Positions 8,127 through 17,065 of a DNA stretch of 64,000 nucleotides are shown piece by piece (within the stretch, counting starts at the first letter, position 1; every line of letters begins with the position of its first letter). Source of the DNA: UBA3102 sp964413055 (GTDB lineage Bacteria; Bacillota; Desulfotomaculia; Desulfotomaculales; Pelotomaculaceae). The position numbers and the translations under genes were made by a program. The notes under the pieces are model-generated. The model searched no databases and was not told the DNA's origin. It saw only the letters and a program-made list of their open reading frames with translations. The stretch spans positions 1 to 64,000 of the forward strand of contig CAYPRB010000008.1 of NCBI GenBank assembly GCA_964413055.1, in the 5' to 3' direction.

Positions 8127-9461
8127 ATGAGATTTAACGGCACCATGAACATAAATAAAAAAGGGCACCTGGAAATAGGCGGTTGCGACACGGTTGACCT
8201 GGTCGGGGAATTCGGAACCCCTCTCTATGTACTTGACGAGGATTGCTTCAGAAATGTATGCCGTGATTATTACCATTCTTTTACCCGGAAATATAACGCA
8301 GAAGTCATTTATGCCGCAAAAACACTTTTCAACCTGGCTGTTTGCCGTATGGTGGATGAGGAAGGACTGGGACTGGATGTTGTTTCGGGCGGGGAACTTT
8401 ATACGGCAATAAAGGCTGGTTTTCCGGAAGAACGTATTTTTTTTCACGGCAATAATAAATCACCGGGTGAGTTGGATATGGCGCTGAAAGCCGGTGTGGG
8501 ACGTTTCGTAGTTGATAATATGTACGAACTTGAACTTTTGGACCGTCTGGCTGGAAAATACGGCCAAAAGGCCCGGGTAATGCTGAGGCTTACTCCGGGA
8601 GTGGAAGCGCATACCCATGAATACATTAAAACCGGTCAAATTGATTCTAAATTCGGCCTGGTTATTGAAAACGGCCAGGCAATGCAGGGTGTTAAAAGTG
8701 CTTTAGCGATGCATAATATAGAGCTTAAAGGGCTGCATTGTCATATCGGTTCTCAGATTTTCGAGTTGAGTTCTTACGCGCATACCGCAGAAGTGATGAT
8801 GGATTTTTCCTGCCGGGTTTACCGGGAAGCGGGATATTGTTTGGAAGAACTTGACCTTGGCGGTGGTCTTGGCATTTATTATGCTGCAGGAGACCGACCC
8901 TGTCCGATACAGGATTACGCCGGTATGGTGGTGGAGGCGGTAATGGAAAAAGCAGCGTATTGCAACCTGCCGGTTCCAAAGGTATTGGTGGAACCGGGAC
9001 GCTCGATAAGTGGTCCGGCGGGAACTACTCTGTATACGCTGGGGGCGATCAAGGATATACCAGGGGTGCGTAAATATCTTGCTGTGGACGGCGGTATGGG
9101 TGATAATCCGAGGCCGGCGCTCTACCAGGCACGTTACGAAGCCTGCCTGGCGAATAAGGCCGGTGAAATTCCTACCGAAACGGTATCTGTGGCCGGAAAG
9201 TGTTGTGAATCCGGTGACATGTTGATCTGGAACATTGAACTTCCTACTGCGGAGACGGGAGATATCCTGGCAGTTTCCTGTACCGGGGCTTACAATTATT
9301 CCATGTCCATGAATTATAACCGCCTGCCCCGTCCGGCGATGGTGCTGGTGAGCGGCGGCAGGGCCGATTTAATTACCCGCAGGGAGAGTTATGAGGACTT
9401 GCTTAAGAACGACCTGATACCCGAAAGACTAGAAAAATACAGTCGTTTGTATCATCGTTAA
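8127..9461 (+). CDS. lysA: Diaminopimelate decarboxylase
   Basis: This 444-residue fold-type III PLP enzyme converts meso-diaminopimelate to L-lysine and CO2, the last step of lysine synthesis. Lys65 in IYAAKTLFN is the PLP lysine. Also visible are HCHIGSQ (about 205), GGGLGI (about 247), the EPGRSI motif (about 291) and CCESGDML, whose cysteine lies at the dimer active site. GGAGGT precedes the ATG at good spacing. It is transcribed alone, flanked by terminators, while the other lysine-pathway genes are 50 kb downstream. No lysine riboswitch is visible in its 59-base leader. Confidence 0.93.
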   Translation: MRFNGTMNINKKGHLEIGGCDTVDLVGEFGTPLYVLDEDCFRNVCRDYYHSFTRKYNAEVIYAAKTLFNLAVCRMVDEEGLGLDVVSGGELYTAIKAGFPEERIFFHGNNKSPGELDMALKAGVGRFVVDNMYELELLDRLAGKYGQKARVMLRLTPGVEAHTHEYIKTGQIDSKFGLVIENGQAMQGVKSALAMHNIELKGLHCHIGSQIFELSSYAHTAEVMMDFSCRVYREAGYCLEELDLGGGLGIYYAAGDRPCPIQDYAGMVVEAVMEKAAYCNLPVPKVLVEPGRSISGPAGTTLYTLGAIKDIPGVRKYLAVDGGMGDNPRPALYQARYEACLANKAGEIPTETVSVAGKCCESGDMLIWNIELPTAETGDILAVSCTGAYNYSMSMNYNRLPRPAMVLVSGGRADLITRRESYEDLLKNDLIPERLEKYSRLYHR

Positions 9462-9486
9462 AAGCGTCAAACGGGCGCTTTTTTTA
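9460..9486 (+). terminator. Short terminator after lysA
   Basis: A 6-bp stem (AAAGCG at 9461-9466 with CGCTTT at 9476-9481) runs into TTTTTTT. The stem is short, so termination may be partial. Confidence 0.5.
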
Positions 9487-9499
9487 AAAAGGATGGGTA

Positions 9500-9508
9500 T
9501 GATATAAT
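9500..9508 (+). promoter_or_regulatory. Extended -10 promoter of the DHH-CBS-tRNA nucleotidyltransferase gene
   Basis: TGATATAAT at 9500-9508 is a perfect extended -10 (TGnTATAAT), 33 bases before the gene. The matching -35 region falls in the T-run of the lysA terminator and is poor, as expected for extended -10 promoters. Confidence 0.5.
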
Positions 9509-9540
9509 AAAATGCAGGTTTTGGAAGCCTTTTTGACGGG

Positions 9541-12183
9541 GTGGCAGGCATGGATTTAATTACAACCCATACTAATGCGGACATGGATGCGCTTGCGTCT
9601 ATGGTGGCCGCGCAAAAAATATACCCGGGTGCGGTGATGGTATTTCCAGGAATACTTTCCAGAAATGTGGAAGAGTTTATGGCTTTGCATAAAGATACTT
9701 TAAATGTAATGTCCGTCAGTAACATCAATGCTGCTGAGATTGATAGAATAATTCTAGTTGACACCAGAACGCCGGGGCGTCTGGACAAACTTGCCGCACT
9801 TTGCCGCCAACCAGGCGTGGAAATACATGTTTACGACCACCATCCGAAAAGCGAAGATGACATAAGAGGCAAAGTTGAGGTAGTGGAAATGGTAGGAGCC
9901 ACTACCACTTTGCTAGTGGAGAAAATCAGGGAGCAGGGTATTAAACTGACGCCTCTGGAGGCAACTATATTGTCTCTGGGTATTTATGAGGATACCGGTT
10001 CACTGATATTTGCGCATACCACTGCCCGGGATGCCCAGGCAGTCGCTTATTTGCTGCATCACGGGGCCAATCTGGCCGTGGTTGCCGATTTTTTGGAACG
10101 ACCGCTGACTGATGAACAGCGGATCCTGCTTAAGAAACTTTTGGTCTCTGCGGAATGTTATCAATTTTACGGGCTAAAAATGTTGATTGCCAAGGGAAAG
10201 GTCGGTGAGTTTGTCGGAGGTCTTTCCTTGCTGACCCACAAACTGGCGGATTTTAGTCACCCGGACGCTGTTTTTGCCGTGGTGGAAATGGAAGAGCGGG
10301 TTTATGTCGTGGCCCGCAGTAAAATTGCCAGTGTTAATGTCAGGGAAATACTGGCAGAATTAGGCGGGGGCGGCCATGCCGCGGCGGCTTCGGTCACCAT
10401 TAAAAACAAGCTGGTTGACGACGTGGTAGAGCAACTTTTGCAGGTAATCAAGACAAAAGTACGGCCGCCGGTGGCGGTTGCAGATATTATGTCCACTCCG
10501 GTAAAAACAGTTACCCCGGAAACGGTGATCGAAGAAGCCGGAAGAGTGATGTTGCGTTACGGTCATACCGGTTTGCCGGTAGTAAAGAGGGAAAAGATAG
10601 TGGGAGTGATTTCCCGGCGTGATGTAGAAAAAGCTGTGCACCATGGTCTTGGTCACGCGCCGGTTAAAGGGTTTATGAATTGCAACATGATTACTGTCGA
10701 GCCTGAAATGCCGGCATCAATTATGCGTGATTTGATGGTCGAACATAACATCGGACGGATTCCGGTATTGAAGGAGGGGAAATTGGTTGGTATAGTATCC
10801 CGTACTGATGTACTGCGTACGCTCCACGGAAGTATGAAAAATAATCATGAAAAAGTTTATAATTACAATGCAACTGCTGCTGATAATATCCGTGATTTAA
10901 TATTATTGGGACTGTCGGAAAAATATATACATATTTTGGAGCGTGCTGGAGAAATTGCATCGGCTATGGGGTGCAAGGTATATGGTGCCGGTGGTATTGT
11001 TCGCGATGTCTTGCTGGGCGTGGAATGTCTCGATATCGATCTGGTAGTGGAAGGAGACGGTATCGAGATGGCCCGGGCGCTAAGGCAGGAATTTGGAGGC
11101 CGGGTGCGGGTTCATTCAAAGTTTTATACGGCAACAGTACTGTTCCCGGGTGGTTACCAGGTAGATGTGGCCACAGCTAGGGTTGAATTTTACCAATATC
11201 CGGCTGCCATGCCCCAGATTGAAACCTCTTCTCTGCATCAGGACTTGTATCGCCGTGATTTTACGATTAATGCCATGGCTGTTTCCTTAAACAAGGAAAA
11301 TTTCGGCGATATTATGGATTTCTTTGGAGGAAGAGCGGATTTAAAACGCGGAATAATTAGAGTGTTACATAACCTGAGTTTTGTTGAGGATCCGATTAGA
11401 TTACTAAGGGCGGTAAGGTTTGAAAAAAGGTACCGGATGAAACTGGAGCCGCAAACTTTGAAACTGGCCAGAGAAGCCGTCAGAAATAAAATGCTGGCCA
11501 GAGTTTCTGCAGAACGGATCTGGGAAGAATTGAAGCATATCTTGATGGAACCCCGTCCTGAACCGGTTCTTTCCCGTTTGGTTAAATTAAAGTTAGGGGA
11601 TTTTTTATTTCCGGGTGTGGATTATGATCAGATTAAGGGTGTTTTAGTTAAGTTGCCCCGGGCTATTAAGAGAATGGAATTTTGGGACCTGGGAAACCGT
11701 TGGGAACAGTGGCTGATTTATTTGCTGGGGGTCTTGCATTGCACGGACAGGAAATCGGCTGGAGAAATTTGTTCTGGGTATAAAATCAGCAAGCGCTATA
11801 CGGACAAAGTATTTTCGGTTCTAAACGGTTGGCAGGATGCCGTCAATGCCTTTAATAGACCGGAAGGATATAAAAACAGTGAATTGGCCAAATATTTAAT
11901 GTCCCTTCCCAGGGAAGCATATCCGCTGTTATTGATTTATCTGGTTGAACATGAATCCAGGAGACGTTTCCGGGAGGTGCTTACGGCAATTTATTACGAA
12001 TGTATTTCCATTGACGGAAGTGATCTCCGGTCCTTGGGGTTTAAACCCGGACCGGCCTTTAAAAGAGCGCTTGATGCCGTATGGCAGGCACGGCTTGACC
12101 GGGTGGTGTGCACCAGGGAGGAAGAGTTGCATTATGTCAGGGAGTTTCTTTTAGCAGATGAAGGAGCGATGAAAAATGGTTAA
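9541..12183 (+). CDS. DHH-CBS-tRNA nucleotidyltransferase (polyA polymerase family) fusion protein
   Basis: This 880-residue protein joins four modules. DHH phosphoesterase: ITTHTNADMDAL (6-17) and YDHHPKSEDD (about 97-106), with DHHA1 motif GGGGHAAAA (about 278-286). CBS pair: about 313-435. Nucleotidyltransferase head: GAGGIVRDVLLG and DIDLVVEGDG (about 482-505). RNA-binding helices: about 590-700. The head is the class II CCA-adding/polyA polymerase fold. Proteins with this architecture occur in deep-branching bacteria, where some add only the A of the tRNA 3' CCA. Whether this one adds CC, A or CCA cannot be told by eye. Start is GTG 9541 or ATG 9550; the ribosome site is weak for both. 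The last codons overlap the next gene. Confidence 0.85.
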   Translation: MAGMDLITTHTNADMDALASMVAAQKIYPGAVMVFPGILSRNVEEFMALHKDTLNVMSVSNINAAEIDRIILVDTRTPGRLDKLAALCRQPGVEIHVYDHHPKSEDDIRGKVEVVEMVGATTTLLVEKIREQGIKLTPLEATILSLGIYEDTGSLIFAHTTARDAQAVAYLLHHGANLAVVADFLERPLTDEQRILLKKLLVSAECYQFYGLKMLIAKGKVGEFVGGLSLLTHKLADFSHPDAVFAVVEMEERVYVVARSKIASVNVREILAELGGGGHAAAASVTIKNKLVDDVVEQLLQVIKTKVRPPVAVADIMSTPVKTVTPETVIEEAGRVMLRYGHTGLPVVKREKIVGVISRRDVEKAVHHGLGHAPVKGFMNCNMITVEPEMPASIMRDLMVEHNIGRIPVLKEGKLVGIVSRTDVLRTLHGSMKNNHEKVYNYNATAADNIRDLILLGLSEKYIHILERAGEIASAMGCKVYGAGGIVRDVLLGVECLDIDLVVEGDGIEMARALRQEFGGRVRVHSKFYTATVLFPGGYQVDVATARVEFYQYPAAMPQIETSSLHQDLYRRDFTINAMAVSLNKENFGDIMDFFGGRADLKRGIIRVLHNLSFVEDPIRLLRAVRFEKRYRMKLEPQTLKLAREAVRNKMLARVSAERIWEELKHILMEPRPEPVLSRLVKLKLGDFLFPGVDYDQIKGVLVKLPRAIKRMEFWDLGNRWEQWLIYLLGVLHCTDRKSAGEICSGYKISKRYTDKVFSVLNGWQDAVNAFNRPEGYKNSELAKYLMSLPREAYPLLLIYLVEHESRRRFREVLTAIYYECISIDGSDLRSLGFKPGPAFKRALDAVWQARLDRVVCTREEELHYVREFLLADEGAMKNG

Positions 12184-12808
12184 CCTGCCCAGCCTGCACA
12201 GCATGGCATTGATGATTCCGGCAATTGTTTTAGGACTTACTTTTCACGAATTCGCGCACGGTTGGATGGCGAACCGCCTGGGAGACCGTACCGCACGCAG
12301 CATGGGACGTCTTACCTTGAACCCGGTGGCACATGTAGACCCGGTTGGTTTGATACTCCTTTTTTTGGCGGGATTCGGCTGGGCTAAACCGGTTCCCGTA
12401 AATCCTTATAACCTGCGGGGTGACATGCGGCGCAGTATGTTGTTGGTATCCCTGGCCGGGCCGGCTACCAATATAATCCTTGCCGTGGTTGCGGCCGTAG
12501 TTTTGGGGGCATTTTACGGGTTAAGACTGCCTTATTTTGAAAGCATAATGATATATATGATTCAGATTAACGTAGTGCTGGCCATATTTAACCTGATTCC
12601 AATTCCTCCTCTGGACGGTTCCAAGATCCTGGCAGGAATTTTACCCGGCGAGCAAAAGTGGCTTCACCAGTTGGAAGCTTATGGTGCCATTATCTTGATT
12701 GTCTTGGTTTTTACAGGTGCGATAGGTTTTTTGTTCAGGATATTTGTAAGTCCGATTGTAATGTTGTTAATTTCTGTTGCCAACTTAATATACCGTCTGG
12801 TAATGTAA
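12176..12808 (+). CDS. Site-2 protease family membrane metalloprotease (M50)
   Basis: A 210-residue membrane protein of the short M50 (YwhC-like) class. The zinc motif HEFAH is at residues 24-28 within the first membrane segment, and the third-ligand motif PIPPLDGSK is near residues 142-150. There are about five to six hydrophobic segments and no PDZ domain, which distinguishes it from RseP encoded at 33914. It overlaps the preceding gene by 8 bases, so the two are translationally coupled. The substrate is unknown. Confidence 0.85.
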   Translation: MVNLPSLHSMALMIPAIVLGLTFHEFAHGWMANRLGDRTARSMGRLTLNPVAHVDPVGLILLFLAGFGWAKPVPVNPYNLRGDMRRSMLLVSLAGPATNIILAVVAAVVLGAFYGLRLPYFESIMIYMIQINVVLAIFNLIPIPPLDGSKILAGILPGEQKWLHQLEAYGAIILIVLVFTGAIGFLFRIFVSPIVMLLISVANLIYRLVM

Positions 12809-12829
12809 AATATGGAAAGGGGAACTCGT

Positions 12830-13816
12830 ATGCGTGTGCTTTCAGGAATTCAACCTTCAGGATCTCTGCATTTAGGGAATTATTTCGGGATGATGAAAAG
12901 GATGGTGGAATACCAGCAAAATAACGAGTTGTTCTGTTTTTTGGTAAATTACCATGCTTTGACTACCGTTTTTGATGCTGCCTTGTTACGCAGGCAGACC
13001 TTTGAGGCAGCTTGTGATTTTCTGGCCTTGGGTCTTGACCCGGAGCGTTCGGTGTTCTGGGTGCAGTCCGATGTGCCGGAGGTGACTGAGCTTACCTGGC
13101 TTTTGTCCAGTGTAACCGGGATTGGCTTGCTGGAGCGTTGCCATTCTTATAAAGATAAAACCGCCAAGGGGATTACCCCCAGTTGCGGATTATTTGCTTA
13201 CCCGGTTTTGATGGCTGCCGACATCCTGCTTTATGGCGGGGAAAAAGTACCGGTGGGGAAGGACCAGAAACAGCACCTCGAGATTGCTAGGGATTTGGCC
13301 ATGCGTTTTAATAATACTTACGGGGAAACTTTTATTGTGCCCGAACCGGATATTGAAGAAAATACAGCTTTGTTGCCCGGTATTGACGGACAAAAAATGT
13401 CCAAGTCATACGGAAACACCATAGAGATTTTTTCCAGCGAAAAGAGTTTGCGTGAAAAAGTCATGAGGATAAAGACTGATTCAACGCCCGTAGAGCACCC
13501 CAAGCCGCTTGACGGCAATGTGCTTTATGAAATATACGCCCTCTTTTTGGATCAGAAGGAGCAAGAAAACCTTAAAGAACGATTTTTAACTCCCGGACTT
13601 AAATACGGAGATGTAAAAAAGGAGCTTTTTGGAGTGATATGGGAATATTTCAAGCCTTACAGAAAAGAGAGGCAAAAGCTGGCTGGGGACAAGCAATATG
13701 TTGTGGAAACAATGCGCCGGGGTGCGCGTAAAGCCAGGGAGGTAGCCGCCGTATACCTGGAACGTGCCCGTCGTAATGTGGGTTTGGATTATTGGAATAA
13801 AAAATTGCCCGTTTAA
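12830..13816 (+). CDS. trpS: Tryptophanyl-tRNA synthetase
   Basis: A 328-residue class I aminoacyl-tRNA synthetase that charges tRNA-Trp. The N-terminal MRVLSGIQPSGSLHLGNYFG region holds the HIGH-type motif (HLGN), and GQKMSKSYGN is the KMSKS loop. Length matches the bacterial family. The start is ATG 12830, preceded by GGAAAGGGG; an ATG six codons earlier overlaps this ribosome site and is less likely. No T-box leader is present in the 21-base gap after the M50 protease gene, so tryptophan control by T-box is not supported. The stop codon lies inside the terminator hairpin. Confidence 0.93.
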   Translation: MRVLSGIQPSGSLHLGNYFGMMKRMVEYQQNNELFCFLVNYHALTTVFDAALLRRQTFEAACDFLALGLDPERSVFWVQSDVPEVTELTWLLSSVTGIGLLERCHSYKDKTAKGITPSCGLFAYPVLMAADILLYGGEKVPVGKDQKQHLEIARDLAMRFNNTYGETFIVPEPDIEENTALLPGIDGQKMSKSYGNTIEIFSSEKSLREKVMRIKTDSTPVEHPKPLDGNVLYEIYALFLDQKEQENLKERFLTPGLKYGDVKKELFGVIWEYFKPYRKERQKLAGDKQYVVETMRRGARKAREVAAVYLERARRNVGLDYWNKKLPV

Positions 13817-13832
13817 ACGGGCAATTTTTTTT
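13801..13832 (+). terminator. Rho-independent terminator of trpS
   Basis: A perfect 28-base palindrome (AAAATTGCCCGTTT and its complement, 13801-13828) followed by TTTT. The TAA stop of trpS sits at its centre. Confidence 0.85.
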
Positions 13833-13845
13833 GAAAACGTTAATG

Positions 13846-13875
13846 GTATATTGCGGCATCAAAGAGGAAAAATAA
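13846..13875 (+). promoter_or_regulatory. Forespore-type (sigma F/G-like) promoter of DUF2953-ytfJ
   Basis: GTATA (13846-13850), 15 bases, then GGAAAAATAA (13866-13875). This is close to the forespore pattern GYWTA-N15-GGNRANANTR, with one mismatch in the conserved -10 positions. It lies 20 bases before the TTG start at 13896. The match to the consensus is from memory and no TSS is known. Confidence 0.4.
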
Positions 13876-13895
13876 TGCAGGAAGGGGGGGAGAGG

Positions 13896-14588
13896 TTGAG
13901 CAAATTTTTTATGTTTATAATACTGGCGGTTATAATTTTTTTGTTTGTCCTTTTCCTGACCAAGATAAAATTGAAGGTATTTTACCATAAGCGGGAAAAA
14001 GACGACCAATTTTCTTTAGAAATTTCCGCTTGGCGTGGTTTGCTATATTACAAACTAGAAATTCCGGTGGTGGAGGTAAAAAAAACTAGACCGTCGAAAG
14101 CAAAGCGGCCATTGCCAAGATGGATACCGAGACCTGCTTCTAAAGTAAATATTGAGTGGGAAAAAAAAGATGGAGGGCATATTATTGAAAAAAAGGAACA
14201 GATTTATTTTCCCGGCATGGTCCGGTTGATGACTACTTTAATCAATATAGTATGTCTGACCCAAAGATACGGTACGGTGATTCTGTATCTGTTCCGGCGG
14301 ATTCATTTGCGCCGTTTACACTGGTGTACCAAATTAGGTACGGGGGACCCGTCTCATACCGGTTTTATTACGGGATTGGCCTGGGGCCTAAAAGGCGCCT
14401 TGGTTTCTTTCATACACCGTCTTTTTATTTCTGAGAGAACCAAGCCGTTCTATAAAGTAGTTCCCGATTTTGAACATGCAAGTTTTATCACGGTATTTAA
14501 TTGCATATTTGAAGTTAGATTTGGCTATATTATGCTTACAGGAATTAAGGTATTGTTAATGAGAATAAAAATAATGATAGGTGGGTGA
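13896..14588 (+). CDS. DUF2953 protein, sporulation-associated (YtfI-like)
   Basis: A 230-residue protein with one N-terminal membrane segment (about residues 2-22), then a basic region and a DUF2953 body with the RIHLRRLHWCTKLGTGDPSHTG segment region near residues 140-165. Family members are found in spore formers next to ytfJ, exactly as here (6 bases upstream). The function is not known. The TTG start at 13896 is chosen because GGGGGGAGAGG precedes it; the in-frame ATG at 13875 would overlap the proposed -10 element, and the one at 13764 lies inside trpS. Confidence 0.75.
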   Translation: MSKFFMFIILAVIIFLFVLFLTKIKLKVFYHKREKDDQFSLEISAWRGLLYYKLEIPVVEVKKTRPSKAKRPLPRWIPRPASKVNIEWEKKDGGHIIEKKEQIYFPGMVRLMTTLINIVCLTQRYGTVILYLFRRIHLRRLHWCTKLGTGDPSHTGFITGLAWGLKGALVSFIHRLFISERTKPFYKVVPDFEHASFITVFNCIFEVRFGYIMLTGIKVLLMRIKIMIGG

Positions 14589-14594
14589 GCAAAT

Positions 14595-15065
14595 TTGCCC
14601 GAACAGCATCCTATTGAAGGATTAATGAAAACGGCAATGGAAAGCATTAAGGAAATGATTGATGTTAATACCGTAGTAGGAGACCCGGTAGAAGCGCCGG
14701 ACGGTTCCGTAATCATCCCCATTTCCCGTGTTGCTTGTGGTTTTGCCGCCGGCGGGGGTGAATTTGAAGTGTCCGGGGAGGGCAAGGGGGGCGGAGATGA
14801 ATCCCAGATGCCTGCTTTCGGGGGTGGAAGCGGGGCCGGGGTTTCAGTAAAGCCCATAGGATTTTTAGTGGCCGGTAACGGGCAAGTGCGACTTCTTCCG
14901 GTGGATGGAAATGCGGCAATTGATCGCATCATTGATATGGCCCCGCAGATTGTCAACCAGATACAGTCTATGTTCATCAGCAAGGAATTAAAGCAAGATC
15001 AAAATACGGGTCAGGAGCCTCCTCAGACAACGGATGATACGCCGACCCAGACCCCGACTTTATAA
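14595..15065 (+). CDS. ytfJ: Spore protein YtfJ/GerW family
   Basis: A 156-residue protein of the YtfJ (GerW) family. The core EGLMKTAMESIKEMIDVNTV followed by PDGSVIIPISRVACGFAAGGGEF (about residues 7-55), a glycine-rich stretch (55-82) and VKPIGFLVAGNGQVRLLPV (about 84-102) are all present. In Bacillus the homologue is made in the forespore and is needed for normal germination. The C-terminus is Gln/Thr/Pro-rich and probably disordered. The start is TTG 14595 with AGGTGGG upstream; it follows the DUF2953 gene by 6 bases, so one transcript is likely. Confidence 0.88.
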   Translation: MPEQHPIEGLMKTAMESIKEMIDVNTVVGDPVEAPDGSVIIPISRVACGFAAGGGEFEVSGEGKGGGDESQMPAFGGGSGAGVSVKPIGFLVAGNGQVRLLPVDGNAAIDRIIDMAPQIVNQIQSMFISKELKQDQNTGQEPPQTTDDTPTQTPTL

Positions 15066-15114
15066 TATTATCAATTCAATATTAAATTAGTTTAAAAAAA
15101 ATAGATTTAAACCT

Positions 15115-15146
15115 AACCCGGGCTTTTAAAGTGCCCGGGTTTTCTC
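15115..15146 (+). terminator. Rho-independent terminator after ytfJ
   Basis: AACCCGGGC (15115-15123) and GCCCGGGTT (15133-15141) form a perfect 9-bp GC-rich stem with a 9-base loop, followed by TTCTCT. Confidence 0.75.
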
Positions 15147-15182
15147 TGGGGACTTTGGAAATTTGCGTGGTGCAACAGGAGT

Positions 15183-15212
15183 GCATTTGGTTTTTCCGGT
15201 GGGGGAATAATA
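15183..15212 (+). promoter_or_regulatory. Forespore-type (sigma F/G-like) promoter of the Ku operon
   Basis: GCATT (15183-15187), 15 bases, then GGGAATAATA (15203-15212). The -10 part fits GGNRANANTR at every fixed position and the -35 fits GYWTA at four of five. It lies 25 bases upstream of the Ku start. The Bacillus Ku/LigD pair is known to be made in the forespore, which agrees. Confidence 0.45.
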
Positions 15213-15237
15213 ATTTAAAATACTGAGGTGATTTAAA

Positions 15238-16086
15238 ATGCGTCCAATATGGAAAGGAGCTATAAGTTTCGGTTTGGTTTTTGTACCAGTAAAACTTTAC
15301 GCGGCAACAGAAAAGAAAGATATAAAGTTTAATTTCCTTCATGAAAAATGTAATACTCCGGTGCGCTATCAACGGTTATGTCCTTATTGCGGGGTAGAGG
15401 TGCCCAGGGAAGAGATCGTGCGCGGTTATGAGTATGAAAAAGGGAAATATGTTGTTTTTAAGAACGGTGAATTAGATCAGATAGCACCTTCCGGAGGAAA
15501 AAAGAATATCGAGATTATGGATTTTGTTGATTTGGTTGAAATTGATCCGGTTTATTATGAGAAAGCATATTACCTTGTGCCAGTAGACGGAGGAATGAAG
15601 GCATATGAACTGCTTAAAAAGGCCATGGGTGATACGGGTAAAGTTGCCGTGGCCAGAATAGTAATGCGTAGCCGGGAGACGCTTGCGGTTCTCCGGGTAA
15701 ACGGAAATTCCCTGATTATGAACACCATGCATTATCCCGATGAAATTAGACAAGCGGGCGTTCTCCCGGAAATGAATTATCAGGTAAACCTGCATGAAAA
15801 TGAGGTAAAAATGGCGGTAAATCTGGTGAGCAGTCTTTCGGCGGATTTCCGGCCGGAAAAATATACGGATACTTACAGGCAGGGTTTAATTGAGGTCATC
15901 CAGGCTAAAATTGCCGGTGAAACCGTTAAAGTTCCGGCTGAACCTGAAGCCGGTAAAGTAGTCGATTTGATGGAGGCCTTGAAGGCCAGTATTGAACTGG
16001 CCGAAAAGGAACGGGACAGGCAGGTGCAATCCGGTAAAAAATCTGAATTAACTAATAATATTAATCTAAAGGAGTCTGTTAAATGA
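15238..16086 (+). CDS. ku: Ku protein, non-homologous end joining
   Basis: A 282-residue bacterial Ku that would form a homodimeric ring on DNA ends and recruit the ligase. The N-terminal MRPIWKGAISFGLVFVPVK, the HEKCNTPVRYQRLCPYCG region (about residues 36-54) and the core to about residue 250 match the family; the C-terminus is a charged tail. Length is normal (about 260-290). GAGGTGA precedes the ATG. The stop overlaps the ligase start (ATGA), so Ku and ligase are translationally coupled, followed by the polymerase domain gene. Confidence 0.93.
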   Translation: MRPIWKGAISFGLVFVPVKLYAATEKKDIKFNFLHEKCNTPVRYQRLCPYCGVEVPREEIVRGYEYEKGKYVVFKNGELDQIAPSGGKKNIEIMDFVDLVEIDPVYYEKAYYLVPVDGGMKAYELLKKAMGDTGKVAVARIVMRSRETLAVLRVNGNSLIMNTMHYPDEIRQAGVLPEMNYQVNLHENEVKMAVNLVSSLSADFRPEKYTDTYRQGLIEVIQAKIAGETVKVPAEPEAGKVVDLMEALKASIELAEKERDRQVQSGKKSELTNNINLKESVK

Positions 16087-17027
16087 CCGGGATAAATTTG
16101 CCGGTAATCCGCCCGATGCTGGCGGTAAATGCCCAGCCGTTCGATAGCAAAAGCCATCTTTTCGAAGTCAAGTGGGATGGTTACCGGGGTTTAGCCTACC
16201 TGGACGGGGGTACGGTAGTGCGTTCCCGTAACCTGATTGATATCACCGGGAAATTTCCTGAACTGGGCGGTATGCATAATAAAATCAAGCGGATGCCGGC
16301 AATTTTGGACGGGGAAATAGTAGCTTTTGAAAATGGGCGTCCTTCTTTTAACGCGCTCCAGACAAAAGGGAAAACTAGTGGTTTTAAAAAAAATGCTGCG
16401 GCGGGAATTACAACGGTATTTATTGCTTTCGATGTCGTTTATTCAGGTGGCCGGCCGGTGATGGAAATGCCCTTGGAAGAAAGAAAAAAGCTTTTGGAAG
16501 ATATGGTTGAACAAGGAGAAGAGATAGTAATCTCGCAGTATATATTTCATAAAGGTCGAGATTTTTATAAAACTTGCATAAAAAAAGGATTGGAGGGGGT
16601 AGTGGCTAAGAAGCTCACCGGTAAATACCTGCCTGGGTGTCGTTCCCGCTACTGGCAGAAATTTCGCAATACCAAGGAAGCCGATCTGGTTATCTGCGGC
16701 TTCCAATATGATCCGGTTGGGAATTGCTTGATTTCACTAGTCCTGGGAGGTTATGCGGAAGGGAGATTAGTATATCAAGGCAAGGTGGGAACCGGTTTTA
16801 GTGTCAGGGAGGCCGGGGTGCTTTTGGAGGGTTTGTCTAAACTGGAAACAAATGTCCCGTCTCTGGACGTTCCTCCAAGGGAACGCCATCGTACCAGGTG
16901 GGTCGTGCCCCTGCTGGTTTGTTCCGTGGAATACTTGGCTACCACCGGTACAGGTCTTCTTCGTCACCCGGTTTTTAAAGGTCTTCGGACGGATAAGACG
17001 CCGCAGCAGTGTAACGTTTTGCTTTAA
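16083..17027 (+). CDS. ligD: ATP-dependent DNA ligase (LigD ligase domain, stand-alone)
   Basis: A 314-residue ATP-dependent ligase corresponding to the ligase domain of LigD. Motif I is EVKWDGYR with the adenylated Lys30; ILDGEIVAF is motif III, GVVAKKL motif IV and KFRNTKEADLVICGF motif V. The OB-fold follows, ending near residue 300. In mycobacterial LigD this domain is fused to polymerase and phosphoesterase domains; here the polymerase is a separate gene 38 bases downstream and no phosphoesterase domain is seen. Confidence 0.9.
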   Translation: MTGINLPVIRPMLAVNAQPFDSKSHLFEVKWDGYRGLAYLDGGTVVRSRNLIDITGKFPELGGMHNKIKRMPAILDGEIVAFENGRPSFNALQTKGKTSGFKKNAAAGITTVFIAFDVVYSGGRPVMEMPLEERKKLLEDMVEQGEEIVISQYIFHKGRDFYKTCIKKGLEGVVAKKLTGKYLPGCRSRYWQKFRNTKEADLVICGFQYDPVGNCLISLVLGGYAEGRLVYQGKVGTGFSVREAGVLLEGLSKLETNVPSLDVPPRERHRTRWVVPLLVCSVEYLATTGTGLLRHPVFKGLRTDKTPQQCNVLL

Positions 17028-17065
17028 AATTAACCTTTTATTTTGCAAAAGAAACGGGTGTTATT

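Noticed and set aside
12809..12829. T-box leader for trpS
   Set aside because: Only 21 bases separate the genes and no specifier hairpin or T-box sequence is present; the same holds for proS at 36058-36087.
13764..13895. N-terminal extension of the DUF2953 protein into trpS
   Set aside because: It would read through the trpS terminator palindrome and lacks a ribosome site; the TTG at 13896 has a strong one.
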